Made by a program: the position numbers and the translations under genes. 64,000 bases of DNA from Tieghemiomyces parasiticus (taxonomy: Eukaryota > Kickxellomycota > Dimargaritomycetes > Dimargaritales > Dimargaritaceae): assembly GCA_027575765.1 (NCBI GenBank), contig JANBPT010000100.1:1-64000 (forward strand), written 5' to 3'. The notes under the pieces are model-generated. The model was given only the letters and a program-made list of their open reading frames with translations, ran no database searches and was not told the DNA's origin. Positions within the stretch are counted from its first letter, which is position 1. Each line of letters opens with the position of its first letter. Shown in pieces: positions 11,231-22,069 of the stretch.

Positions 11231-11773
11231 CTAAAACAGAGTGTCCTCACTGCGCAGGTACTCACCGACATCGGCCTGGTGGAACACGATGATGGCAGTA
11301 GGATCGAGCTTACGCATCTCGGCGGTAGACCGGGCGGTGGTTCCAAAGCCTATTGGGCTATCAGCCATGTTGTACACCACGACGCCCTGGTGCTGCGGGG
11401 TATCCTCGGTGATCCGTCCGATATGAGCTTTCACGACGTGGTTGCCGTACAAGAAAGGCATTTCACCGTTGGGCTTCACCCAGACCTTGTACCGGGTGTA
11501 CTGGGCGAGGTGGTCGAGGGCTGTGATGTGCAGACGGAACTGCCCAGTCTTGGTAAACTTGCCAAAGCAAGTACCGAGTGACAGGAGGTGGTCGTGACCC
11601 ACCGAGATGGCCCGCTTCATAGTAACCTCGCTGACATAGTACACCCGGTCGTTATGGTAGCGGAAACAGTAGTGCTCGTCCGGGCGCTCAATCAGGTGCG
11701 TGATGTTCTTGCCAATGTACCGCGCCAGCTTCTCAAACAGCGTCTTAGTCTCTTCCTCGGTGAGCGGACGCAT
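11231..11773 (-). CDS. NIP7: 60S ribosome biogenesis factor NIP7
   Basis: The protein is 180 residues, exactly the length of yeast and human NIP7. It starts [21 protein letters not shown], the diagnostic N-terminus. [13 protein letters not shown] follows, and a C-terminal PUA domain (about 95-170) contains [26 protein letters not shown] and [18 protein letters not shown]7 binds pre-60S particles and is needed for 27S pre-rRNA processing. The frame stays open upstream to about 12004, but the conserved start is this ATG. The extra upstream residues would be Pro/Thr/His-rich low complexity from a repeat. The gene is divergent to ribosomal protein uL15 with 791 nt between start codons, so the two probably share regulation. 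Confidence 0.96.
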   Translation of the reverse strand: MRPLTEEETKTLFEKLARYIGKNITHLIERPDEHYCFRYHNDRVYYVSEVTMKRAISVGHDHLLSLGTCFGKFTKTGQFRLHITALDHLAQYTRYKVWVKPNGEMPFLYGNHVVKAHIGRITEDTPQHQGVVVYNMADSPIGFGTTARSTAEMRKLDPTAIIVFHQADVGEYLRSEDTLF

Positions 11774-11821
11774 GGTGGTTGTAGGGCGTGCTTCTGAAGG
11801 GGCAGCGTCCGAGCTGTATAT

Positions 11822-11850
11822 GTGGGTGGGTGGGTGGGTGAGTGGGTGGG
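11822..11850 (+). repeat. GGGT tandem run in the NIP7 leader
   Basis: At least six closely spaced GGG tracts separated by T or TGA on the + strand, 50-80 nt upstream of the NIP7 start. The tract meets the G-quadruplex pattern on the template strand of NIP7; the transcript carries the CCCA complement. Confidence 0.7.
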
Positions 11851-12298
11851 TTATGATACAAGGTGTGCAGGCTGCGAGTATGGTGACCTCGATGAGGCGA
11901 GTGCGGCGGGAAGGTGCCTGATCAGAGGTCTGCACAGGAATGCGGAGAGTTATGGCGAAGGAATCTTGCGTAGCAGGAATGTGTCCATGCGTACTTGGTG
12001 TCAATAGGCCGAGCTGCTGGGTTGCTCAGTGTCGTCCATTATCCAGGCAGGCCACTCGGCGCGAAAAAGGAACAAAAAAATAGTTGGCCAGTCTAATTGA
12101 CACCTCTCTGGGCTTCCTCTCAATCACTCATTCACTTTTTTTTTTTCTTCTCCCTCCGCGGCATTGCCGTGGTGAAGGGCGGTGTGTGTTGCTCCGCTGG
12201 CTGAATACTTATCAACACTACTTGGACAGGCGTAAGTCCCCATGGCCCCGATGGCAGAGTGCGCACCTTCCACTCCGTCGCCTGGGTAGAAATATAAA

Positions 12299-12306
12299 TC
12301 ACGTGA
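12299..12306. promoter_or_regulatory. TCACGTGA E-box upstream of uL15 (and NIP7)
   Basis: Palindromic TCACGTGA, preceded by A, lies 266 nt upstream of the uL15 ATG and 526 nt upstream of the divergent NIP7 ATG. The same 9-mer ATCACGTGA precedes uL5 and NOM1. It is the consensus of CBF1-type bHLH factors, which bind ribosomal protein promoters in several fungi. Confidence 0.55.
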
Positions 12307-12564
12307 TAGGTTGGCCCACTACAAGGGGCCTAGGCTGGTTAGTTCCGGCCTTGACAGTGAGTGGAAATGAGCCTAAGCCTGTCGGCCAGCGGGAAGGTGG
12401 AGGATTGGCTCCCACCAGCCCTACTGGTGCCCATACAAACTTGGCCCGGACACCAGGGTGTCCAGTTGGACTCAAAGCTTTGGTGATAGCGTGCTGGGCC
12501 CCGAATCCCTCTCTTCAATCTATCATCTTGTAGATTACATAGCTCCCCATATTTTCTGCTCAAA

Positions 12565-13438
12565 ATGGTATGTACCGCTCGCCACGCCGCATATCGCCCC
12601 CCTCCACGACCCACCGACCGACCGATGAACCTGGTGACCATCGACTTCCTGCCTGACGGATGGATGGATGGATAAACGGCCGGACAGACGGTTATAGGCG
12701 CTCCGAGCCGCTGTCTCCGAGGAACAAGCGCTGTGAGGGTCCTCAGGCCTAAATCCACCCCCTACATGTCCACCATCCATCCGAGAATCCTGAAGTCGAG
12801 GTCTGCCTGGACTACGTTGGTCATCCGATATGGGGATTCTGTGAATCCCTGACAAGCGACAGATCTCATCACCGCTTTCCCATATGCATGTCCCACGAAT
12901 GAAGGCCCCTAAGCACTGCATGGCACTAATCCCCCACTGACCATGCCTACCCCTCACTCCCGCCGACTCACCAATATCCCCCATTCCATACTGACAGCCG
13001 ACCCGTACCTCCAAGAACCGCAAGCTCCGCGGACACGTTTCCGGCGGTCACGGCCGTGTCGGCAAGCACCGTAAGCACCCGGGAGGTCGCGGTCTCGCCG
13101 GTGGTATGCACCACCACCGCATCCACATGGACAAGTACCACCCTGGTTACTTCGGTAAGGTTGGTATGCGCCACTTCCACCTGAAGCAGAACGCGAACTG
13201 GAAGCCCATCATCAACATTGAGTCCCTGTGGACCCTGGTCGATTCCGAGGCCCGCGCTAAGGTGGCCGCCAACAAGGAGCTGGCCCCCGTTGTTGACCTG
13301 AAGCAGCACGGTTACGCCAAGGTGCTCGCCAAGGGCCGCATCGTCAAGCGCCCCATCATCGTCAAGACCCGTTACGTGTCCAAGATCGCCGAGAAGAAGA
13401 TCAAGGAGGTTGGTGGCGCCGTCGTGCTCACCGCCTAA
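12565..13438 (+). CDS. RPL28: 60S ribosomal protein uL15 (yeast L28, human L27A)
   Basis: Exon 1 is the ATG alone (12565-12567). A 430-nt intron with a GTATGT donor and a CTGACAG acceptor follows, then exon 2 at 12998-13438, giving 147 residues (human 148, yeast 149). The mature start reads [20 protein letters not shown]. Conserved blocks are [38 protein letters not shown] and the C-terminal [15 protein letters not shown]. The protein is a core component of the large subunit near the exit-tunnel region. An AATAAA signal follows at 13540-13545. The intron holds GGATGGATGGATGGAT at 12658-12673 and CCATCCATCC at 12773-12782, able to pair with each other. Confidence 0.95.
12658..12782 (+). repeat. 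Complementary GGAT/CCAT runs inside the uL15 intron
   Basis: The GGAT run at 12658-12673 and the CCAT run at 12773-12782 are complementary and about 100 nt apart within the intron, so the intron RNA can form a hairpin with 10 or more pairs. A mirror arrangement occurs in the uL5 intron. Confidence 0.6.
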
Positions 13439-14763
13439 GTGTGTTTTGTTTTACATGGGAGGGGATTAGGCTGATTGGGTAACGAAACTCCTCAACCGCA
13501 CTTACCCGCGCTCTTTCTCTCCCATACACGCAGTGGCACAATAAACTGTACACGGATATTACTCTTAGGATGAAAATCTCTACGACGCGTTGGCTCTAAT
13601 CAAGCTGCGAAGGTACAACTCATCCGTATGGCCAGCATCAACCCTTCGTGTATCGACGTAGGTTTATCATTGTAATAAGTTGACGAGCCCATGGTTATGT
13701 TTGAGCGAGGCAGTCAAGCTGACATTGAGGTACATGTAGATTCCTAAAATGTAAGGAAGGGATTACACCTTGCTAGCATCGTAGTTTAAATGTAAACACT
13801 GTTGTTCGCCATCCCTCCACAGACGCGGAGTCCGGTAGAGATGTGCCCTCGGACCATTCCATTGGGTAGTACGAAAAAGGAAAAAAAAAACCGACGTGTG
13901 GACATCTTGAAGCGCAAGGCAACCGATGGCGAAGGAGTGCGTAAATTGTCCAATTAAATACCACGGAAAGGGCCGGATGTAGCCCGATGCGAGTGTCTCT
14001 CGCAGAGGAGAGAGGAGAAGAAAGTACCGTCGATAGGTCGATAGTATAGCGAGAGATTCGGAAGAGCGGCTGCACCGGAGAGGTTCGTTGCCTCGCCGCT
14101 CGCAGCCACGCCTCCAACCATATGAGGTGTCCAACGACTCCCTCTTCTAATTACGTATTTATCGGCCTTCCCTCCTCCCTCATATTCACCTCCGTTCCTG
14201 ACGTTCCTTCCCATGACGAGGGACCAGATGGTTGGTTCGACAGTAAAGACACTAAGGGTGTAGGGTGCCAAGGACAAGGAGCGATGTGTACCAGCGTACA
14301 TGGTATAATTTCGAGGGCCAACTCCCCACTGGCCAGTTGTCCTCCACTCATATTATACATAACATAAAACAACTGTCATATTTTAGCCGAAATAGGGAAT
14401 ACAGTGTCCGCCGTGCTCACCACGAGCGACCAATGGCAGCTGTATCAAGGCAAAGTCGGCGGCACCCGGGTGCGCAGACCCCTCTCTGCTCACTAGCTAT
14501 AAAAGGCTAGACTGGTGCCTGCTCGCCACGGGTATCCCTCACAGCCATACCATGTCTTCATCGCCCACCCCATTGCTCAACATCACTCGCTCCGTACAGT
14601 ATTTCAAGTCCCATTTCTCGATATACAAACCGTGACTATCTTCTTCACAGTCAGTCGGTCCTTCCGCGCTACCATTCAATATATCTACTAGCAGCGATAC
14701 TCGTCCACCACAACTCAGATTCTCGCCACCCCGCTTACCAGTACCATTTATTGTGTCATCGTC
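13439..14763. other. Intergenic region with TATA promoter at its end
   Basis: The 3' UTR of uL15 is followed by about 1.2 kb without a recognised gene. Open frames here overlap on several frames and do not resemble proteins. Confidence 0.5.
14498..14506 (+). promoter_or_regulatory. TATA box of the secreted-protein gene
   Basis: TATAAAAGG lies 266 nt upstream of the ATG at 14764, in the orientation of that gene. A good TATA consensus is rare in front of the housekeeping genes of this window. Confidence 0.5.
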
Positions 14764-15525
14764 ATGCGGGTCTCCTTCGCTGTTACCGTTACGTTCCTGG
14801 TCCTTGGAACCTTCGCCATGGGTACAACCATCGACACGAAGGGTACCGACGTCCCTCCCCAGCGAACCTCGAGTCTCAAACGCTGGGCGAATCAATTGAA
14901 ACTTGCCATCGACACCAAATCGAGGAATCACTTTCGTTCCCCGCTCTCCCCACCGCTGCTCACGGACGACTCGAGACAGCCTTCCGCCACGACAGACACG
15001 CTTTCCCCGTTCAATTTCGAATCGTCTAAGCAGACACGGACCGCGTTACCTGTGTTCGATTTCCTAAAGAAGCAGTTGGGCAAGGTCCGAGTGCTTCGTC
15101 GCCGTCCACTTGCGAAAGATGTAACCCAGGACGGGTCGTCTGGGTTATACGAAATTGATCCAGAAGAACTAGCGGAAGCGCAGGCGATGTTTCTTGAGAG
15201 CAGTGTGTGGAAGGCTATCAACGATGACCATGATGAGCTACCTCCTCAACCGACTGATGACTTGATGATACCTCCGTGGGAAGTGGACCCGGCCGTCGGC
15301 AATGCTGACTCTGACAGGAGGGGCCCCGAAGAAGTCATCAAGGAGCTTAATAATGGCCTTACTAACTACTTTACCACTACCTCACCTGAGGACCGCCTCA
15401 GAGATCTGGCTATCATGAGGGAGTTTGACCCAACCAATAGCGCCAATACAAACGTTTGCATGTTAAAGGCTCTTGTCGACTGCGACCGGGAAGAGGCAAG
15501 TAAAAACGATCTTACCAGTAACTGA
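14764..15525 (+). CDS. Secreted protein of unknown function
   Basis: A 253-residue protein that I do not recognise. The N-terminus MRVSFAVTVTFLVLGTFAMG is a classic signal peptide with a likely cleavage after residue 20. The rest is hydrophilic, rich in Asp, Glu, Ser, Thr and Pro, with only two cysteines near the C-terminus (NVCMLKALVDC) and no membrane segment. A basic LRRRPLAK site about halfway (near residue 116) could be a Kex2-type processing point. It has a TATA box upstream and an AATAAA at 15707-15712. A C-terminal extension through an intron starting at GTAAAA (about 15499) cannot be excluded. Product function is unknown. Confidence 0.65.
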   Translation: MRVSFAVTVTFLVLGTFAMGTTIDTKGTDVPPQRTSSLKRWANQLKLAIDTKSRNHFRSPLSPPLLTDDSRQPSATTDTLSPFNFESSKQTRTALPVFDFLKKQLGKVRVLRRRPLAKDVTQDGSSGLYEIDPEELAEAQAMFLESSVWKAINDDHDELPPQPTDDLMIPPWEVDPAVGNADSDRRGPEEVIKELNNGLTNYFTTTSPEDRLRDLAIMREFDPTNSANTNVCMLKALVDCDREEASKNDLTSN

Positions 15526-16023
15526 GACCAAGGAGTTTCTATCCCTCGGTCGGTTTGACCGTCTCCTGGTGTCTATTTTATCCCCTAGCTACCTTTCCTG
15601 CGTTTACCCCTTACCCAATTTTTGCGTCTTCATAAAACTTCTGATTGTATATGAGTAATTACGAGCTCTTTGGCTATACATAAGCTTCATAGTACTTTTT
15701 ATGGAAAATAAAATAGATACGCCATACTCGGTCCCCAATCTTTACCCTAATACTCATCCACACCTGCCAATGGCGGCAATTTTCGGCCCTACCCGCTGAT
15801 TCATCGTGGTGTCCATACCTTCCAATGTATGAAACCATCGGATCTACATCATATGAACAGGTGCGCTAATTATACCGGGCAGAAGGGAGTTGCACTAAAT
15901 GGAGGTAATTATTATTTGATATAAATATACTAATAAGATCAACCAATACCTGGGTGAGGGGGGAGGGTGTCTAATAGGTACAATACTAGGGCCGAAAGAT
16001 ATGAAATGCCAACGTCGCGTGGG
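15526..16023. other. Convergent intergenic, AT-rich
   Basis: It holds the 3' ends of the secreted-protein gene and the 7TM receptor gene. No gene seen. Confidence 0.5.
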
Positions 16024-17169
16024 TTACAAACAGGTAGGGTCATTCGTCATGGCGCAGAATTCACCATTCATATCGCCCTTTTCCAAGTTGCTAGAATTGT
16101 GATGAGCGGCAATCCCAGCCTCGAGGGCGCCATCGAAGTAGCCGGTGGCCCCGGGGCCCATATCCATGGTCTTGATCTGGGGGAAGTTGGGCTGCTTGAG
16201 AGCGTCAGTTGATGCGAATCCGTCGCTTGTGGATGAAACCCCGCCGGAGTGGATAACCCCACTGCGATCACGGCCGAGGTTAAGACGGGAGAGTAGAGCC
16301 TGGAACGAAAACGTGTTGGTGCGGTAACTGGCCAGCATGACAGGGTGGAAGAGTAGGATGACCAAGCTAAAGAGTCCTTGGGAGGCGTAGAGGACGTTCG
16401 CGGCAGCGAAAAATCGCATGGCGAAGGCAGGGTCGGCGTAAATCATGAATACAGAAGCCAGGATGAAGGGTACGTAGACGATGACGAGGACAATTGGGTA
16501 AGCCATGATGAGCCGAGTATTGTGAATCAAGGCCCGCGAGGCGAGATGGTTCTTTTCACCGCCCCCGGCACTGCGAAGCCGGCGCTGGGACCTTATCACC
16601 TTTATCCAGACGCAGACAACGACCGCTATGCAGTAGAAGACACCGGCCGAGTACCACAGGAGAGTCCAGACGGTGTTGAACTTGTTGGCAATGTCGGTGG
16701 GGTTACCCCACATGGTCGCACCGCTCGGCGTTGAGTGGATATTCGGGAGGATGAGGTACCAGAAGGCGAGGAAGAAGGCAATGGCGGTACCGATGAGCGG
16801 GTACCACCGACGCACGCGGGCCTGGCGGGGGAGCCGATGGAAGAACACGAGCTGGAGGTCCAGGACAATCATGGCGTTGAGGTAGATGAACCAGTAGGCG
16901 CCGAAGGTTGTAAGCCAGAGTACAAACCGGAGGTAGTTGGGATCCGTGATGATATTGGTTTTAAAGGTGAGCGGGTTGGTGAGGATATCAGAGAGTCGCT
17001 GTGGGAAGTCTGCCAGGGCGATGTACAGACTGAGGTTGAAGGATGGGGACTCCTTGGACGAAGGCTGCTTGTACCAAACCCACGCAACCAGTGCGATGGA
17101 GACAATGCTGCACATGGTGGACAGACCGTCCAGCACGAGTATGCCTGTGTAGAAGGCATATTGGTCCAT
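16024..17169 (-). CDS. Seven-transmembrane receptor, cAMP-receptor/Git3-like
   Basis: The 381-residue protein has seven hydrophobic helices at about 8-32, 44-64, 80-108, 122-142, 165-190, 220-244 and 254-279, then a cytoplasmic tail of about 100 residues rich in Ser and Gly. There is no signal peptide and the N-terminus is short. The third intracellular loop is basic (WIKVIRSQRRLRS). The pattern fits the fungal glucose-sensor/Dictyostelium cAMP-receptor class of G-protein-coupled receptors, whose members feed the Galpha-cAMP-PKA pathway. The ligand cannot be inferred. The start codon is ATG in a GTCACCATGG context. The coding region is intronless. Confidence 0.75.
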   Translation of the reverse strand: MDQYAFYTGILVLDGLSTMCSIVSIALVAWVWYKQPSSKESPSFNLSLYIALADFPQRLSDILTNPLTFKTNIITDPNYLRFVLWLTTFGAYWFIYLNAMIVLDLQLVFFHRLPRQARVRRWYPLIGTAIAFFLAFWYLILPNIHSTPSGATMWGNPTDIANKFNTVWTLLWYSAGVFYCIAVVVCVWIKVIRSQRRLRSAGGGEKNHLASRALIHNTRLIMAYPIVLVIVYVPFILASVFMIYADPAFAMRFFAAANVLYASQGLFSLVILLFHPVMLASYRTNTFSFQALLSRLNLGRDRSGVIHSGGVSSTSDGFASTDALKQPNFPQIKTMDMGPGATGYFDGALEAGIAAHHNSSNLEKGDMNGEFCAMTNDPTCL

Positions 17170-20100
17170 GGTGACCTAAATAGCAGGATAGGCCCCGCGA
17201 AGTGCGATAAATGTATGTGATTTGAAGTGGTGTAGACCAAATGGCTCCGAAATAGTAAATGCGGGACGGCCACGGTTGAAAGGAGAGGTTAAAAATGGAA
17301 GCGAAGAGGGTGCGGGAAGGTGAATGTGGTGGGGCGGGCTGTGAGTGTAGTGTGTCCTTGACCGAAGCGAGTGGCCATGCTCTTATATAACAGAATTTCA
17401 ATGACCTCGTTATATACACTGAAACGGGATGTCTTTAGGATGGTTTGACGAAGGGCGGTTAGAGGACTGGGATTGGATGACAACCAAAGAAGGATGGACT
17501 TGAATCAGTTCACTAATCCGAAGATGGAAGTCGGCCAACGACATGGGCCCTAGAGGCAGTCCACTGGCTCAAGATCACTCCAGCGGGTCCCTGATCAGGC
17601 AGTGGCCCCCAATCTTTAGCACAGGGGAGGGGTGGAGATCATTTTCCAACTCCTCAGTTATCATTTTAGGCAGGGTCAGCTCTGTATTTGGATAGACTAC
17701 CGCTACGATGGTCTCGGGGAAACCGAAGTCATCAACATGGGATCGCCGGCTTCACACTCATCACTCCTCCGGCCCTCATGACTAACAGTGGGATGCGACT
17801 GGGGGAAACTTGTCGATCGGTTCGCTTTTCTTCTTTAGTCGTAGGCTTTAATCCGCTTGGGCTCTCTGTGGCACAGCCGATAGCCCAAAAAAAAACACAG
17901 GTTGTAATGGCCACATCTGCTGCTCAGATTGCTGGCTCTGTCGGGATCTAACCCTATTGACAAGGCCTGTCGCCGGTCGAGCTTCTCAGGTGAACTGCGA
18001 TGAAGTTTCACAGGGCTGACACGTGTAAAACAAGTGAGCCAGTTGGCCAGCCAACGGCGGGGGGAGGGGAAGTACCCTGCGTCCACACTCATTTCTCAGA
18101 GTATATTATTTTCGGCTAGGAAGCGACTTGCAATGTGACCTGCTATTCTACACAAGTGCTATCTAAAAAGCCCCGCTGTTGTCTTTTAATATCCACTCCC
18201 TACAGGTGTTAGAAAGATTAACAAGTGGGCATCGAATTTACCACTAGGCCCGATCGTATTATATGTACATAGCATTCAATGAAATAGATACACTTCATCG
18301 CTTATATAATCTACACCAGATACCGACTGCTGTATTTGATGTTGTAAGCAGTATGCGATGAGATCCACCGTCAAGTAGGGCCATTTACCCTTTCCTTTGA
18401 AAACAAGATATAACATGGCTAGATGGTATGTAGTAGGGTAAAGCATGTAAGAAAAACTTGCTGTAATAGCCCAGCAGGCGTCAAGAGTCAGCTACTGACG
18501 GTCAGGACCAAATCGATTAAACTTGCCTGGCATCTGGTCTGCTGCTTGCCCCGGCATTGGGATCGAAGGAGGAATTTTTGTAGCTTTGGGATGAGCTCTG
18601 GGTGGAGAGGTAGGAAGATGGCCCAGCTGCCTTGATTGACTAATATTTACCCTACCAGGAAGTCAGTCTAAACTACGACCCATATTGTATGGAGGACTCA
18701 GTATGGGGACAAAGGCTTAGAATGGGGTACCGGAACGTACGATACCAGATTTCTAAAGATGTGCATTACGCACATCACCTGGTACAGCCGTCAACCCACT
18801 GCTATCGGATGGACAATTGTCATCCTCGTTCGCTCTGTAAGTCACTGTATTCAATCGCCCCTGTCGGGGGTTCATTAAGCGAGTCGGCGCAAAGCCCTGT
18901 ACGTACTATTATTTGCAAGATCGCAACGCTTAAACGAGGCAATTCAAGTTAGCGAAACTTTGTCGAAACGTAGCTAGGCTATTAGGCGAAGCTCGGAGTA
19001 ATAATGATGTTTTTTTCATCCCATGTTACCTTTGCTGCAATTCGGGACGTTATTCACACGGCAGGGTCAGGAGGGCTTAGAAGCCAGGGGTCGCTCACCC
19101 TGGACACCCAGGAACACGTGAAACCGCTGTCTTCAGTAGGTGAAGGCCAGCGGGCTCTGCCTGTATGGTCGTTGTTTCCTGTGTAGGTTGTCCCCTTCGT
19201 CACCAAGTTTCCCCCAGTCCTTTGAGCGGTCGATTTGCAGCCCGAAATGTCGCTCAGTATCCATGCTGGGTACGGTATTGCGTCCCGATACATAATAAAT
19301 ATTCAGTCTGGATGCACTTTCTCCCTATCGCACTGTTCGCGAAGGTTATTCTCACCAGCCTCGGAGAGGTTTCAATGCTGGACTACCTAATCCAGCTTCC
19401 CTTCGTCTTTCTGCCCGCCCATTATACGTCGGAATTTTATCATAGCGTAACAGTGGCAATTCCGTTCCCTAGAAAGCGAAGATGCGTTGGTTTCTCATGC
19501 ATCTATTTGGCCAGTGGATGCGCGGCGGGGCCGTTGTCTTCCTAGGTTGCGGTAGTAGGAACTAACAGGGTTGGTTAATAGTACAATTTCGTACGGGGAC
19601 ATTTCATTGCGACAGATGGTACTCAGCCGTCAAGATGCAGTGACTGCCAAGCTCGTTGCCAATTTAATAGCGAAACCTCACCCCATCGTTCGTAAATCAC
19701 TATTCCGACGCTAGCCGCCTCGCCATCATAATTGACCACATAGGCGTAACGTTTAATCCAAAGGGAGGATTGAAATCGGGATGACACCATGCCCACCGTG
19801 TGTTCGGTATACCCAAATAGTCAAATCGATTCCTGCCAGGGGTTAGTGGGCCACTCAAACAGAGTCGGCAACAGCCCCTGACCAAAATACCTGGAAAATC
19901 TATAGGATAATCGTTTTCGAATGGGTGGGAGCTTGAGGATATCACTGTTAATTACCGATCGCTAGACCTCTATCCAGCTGTGGGTACATGGGCAGGTGGC
20001 GGCTCAGGGGCGCGTTCGTTGCTTGATAGAAAAACGGAAGCGGAGTCATGGCCGCACACTTCTGATCAGTATCTACCTCTTTATCGGTACCAGATGAGCA

Positions 20101-22069
20101 GAAAACAGAGGCGGTTAGTTTGAGAAGCGACCTGCGTCTACGGGGTTCACAGCCAACCCCGTCCAACCCACATTTGGTAATGTTTGGCGGCTACTTGATG
20201 GCGAATGTCTTGACTGATAGGGCACTGCATCTACAAAACTAGACGAGGTTGAATCTCGACAACTTCGTGGCGTTTAGAGCGACCATACTCCATCAGAAAC
20301 GTTCGGCCGATCATCGTGTCGGGTTTGATCACCAGTTAAGTCGGCCTAATTTTAGGTTGTCAATTTCTGACAATCGGGAAGCTGGTTGAAAATGTGACCA
20401 GGTGCAGTGGGAGAAAAGGTGGCATAGCCCCCTTTCTCAAGGCCCGGATGTAGTTTAGGTATCCAGCTGGCCCCGGTCTGCCTCTACCGCCGTCCGCTCG
20501 GCCGTTGCACCCCTGGCTGGAGCGATGCGGCGCCTAGACCACTGTAGTCGCAGGCGGTTGTCCAAGCCCGCTTACCAGGTCAAGTGAGTCTGGGTGTATG
20601 ATGTGATAACTGGCGGATACTCGTGACGAGAAGTGCGATATCAGGGTACATCGATTCTATTACGAAAAGGTATCCCTGGGGTGTGGTCTCAGCGCACCTT
20701 CCCCTACTTTTCCTCTATTATTTGCACTGAGGAGGCGGTACCTCCTCTCACTACAAGTTCAGCCGAATTGATATCGTCCGACAACAGCTCCTTCTAGAGC
20801 CCCTACGAAACATCATCAGCCGCCAGACACGGGCCTGGTTACCCCTCGTGTCTGTGGTTAGGGTTCCTCCCCTCACCATCATCCTGCTACAAAGGGCGAT
20901 GACCATGGTTGGAAATCCACTCAAAACCACCGCCCCAATGGCTGTGTCACCCCCCCCCCCCTAGTGAAAGTGCCACTGCCGATTTTATGACCGCAACGAC
21001 CCACCCCCCTCCTCCTGCCATGGGGTTATCCACGATGAAGGTGCTAGCATCGTCTTCGTTGACGAACACACCCGCCTCCCCAACCGGTGCGGTGGACACG
21101 GTGGTACAGCCCAACCACTACGTGGTCGATGACTAGCGATGGAGGATGCGACGTGTCACCCCGGGATGTTCCGGCACGCCAGCGTAGCCTATGCCACTTT
21201 TTTTTGCGAACGGGGATAGTCCGACTCCTGGCGGGCGGCATAGACGCCACCCCTTACGGGACACTAGTGTGGCTTGCGTGCTTACCGGTCCCCCTACACC
21301 AGTCATTCCCGCACGACCCCACCGTTGCACTGCCCCAATAGCTCTTGCGTCCAGCGCAGCCGGGACCGGACTAGGGCTGGCCGCGTAATCCTCTCGTTGT
21401 ACTCGGTGGCATTCGACCTGGCTGGCGTATGGCTTGCCACCCGTCAGGTACTCCCCCCGCCCGGTCTTTTTTAAAGACGTACACAACCGTCCAACTGCCA
21501 GTAGCCCGCCCTTCTTCCTGCCGAGCCCCACGGCTCTGAAACCTAAGCATCACTTACTCTGCCTTGCTTCTCCCCGCCCCAACTACTTTTGGCTTCCCTC
21601 CAACTCCACCCTCACTCGCCCCTAATAGCTTAACTGGCCTTGCCCCAACCAGGCCGCCTCCTCCACCCCGCAAACCCCACGGCCCCCCTTTGTCGTCATT
21701 AGCTTGCCCCCCCCCTCACCAGCTTATATGTTCCGTCATTGCGACCCTCAGCATCTGCACACCTGAAGGGCAACCTTAGATACTAGTTCACCTAGCGCAA
21801 CCTTTCTACCTACTATCATAGCAGGCGCTTTTCTCCTCGACGAGCCTCAATTCCCTCCTTCTAGTCGGCGCATTCTATTCCGCCCCTTAACTACCACTAC
21901 ACCCTACTTTTAACTCCAACTTACCACTACCGTGCTGTCACTACGGCCGAACCGTCTGCCTTGGTGCCACCGCTGCCCCACCTACTACTTGCTCCGCCGC
22001 ATCCGTCGCTGCTGGACCCTACCCGTTAGTTCCACGCCTGGGCCGTTGGACCTTCCCTCCCCTACTACC
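17170..22069. other. Gene-poor stretch of 4.9 kb
   Basis: The longest gap in the window. Its open frames are short, overlap on both strands and lack protein-like features, and I found no tRNA B-box or rRNA-like motif. C-rich homopolymer runs occur near 20950, and a pyrimidine-rich tract from about 21540 to 22060 is probably the phosphofructokinase leader. It may be decayed repeat DNA or unrecognised non-coding genes. Confidence 0.5.

Noticed and set aside
20240..20270. Possible tRNA T-arm (GAGGTTGAATCTC)
   Set aside because: The loop lacks the invariant C of TTCRA and no D-arm or acceptor stem can be built around it.
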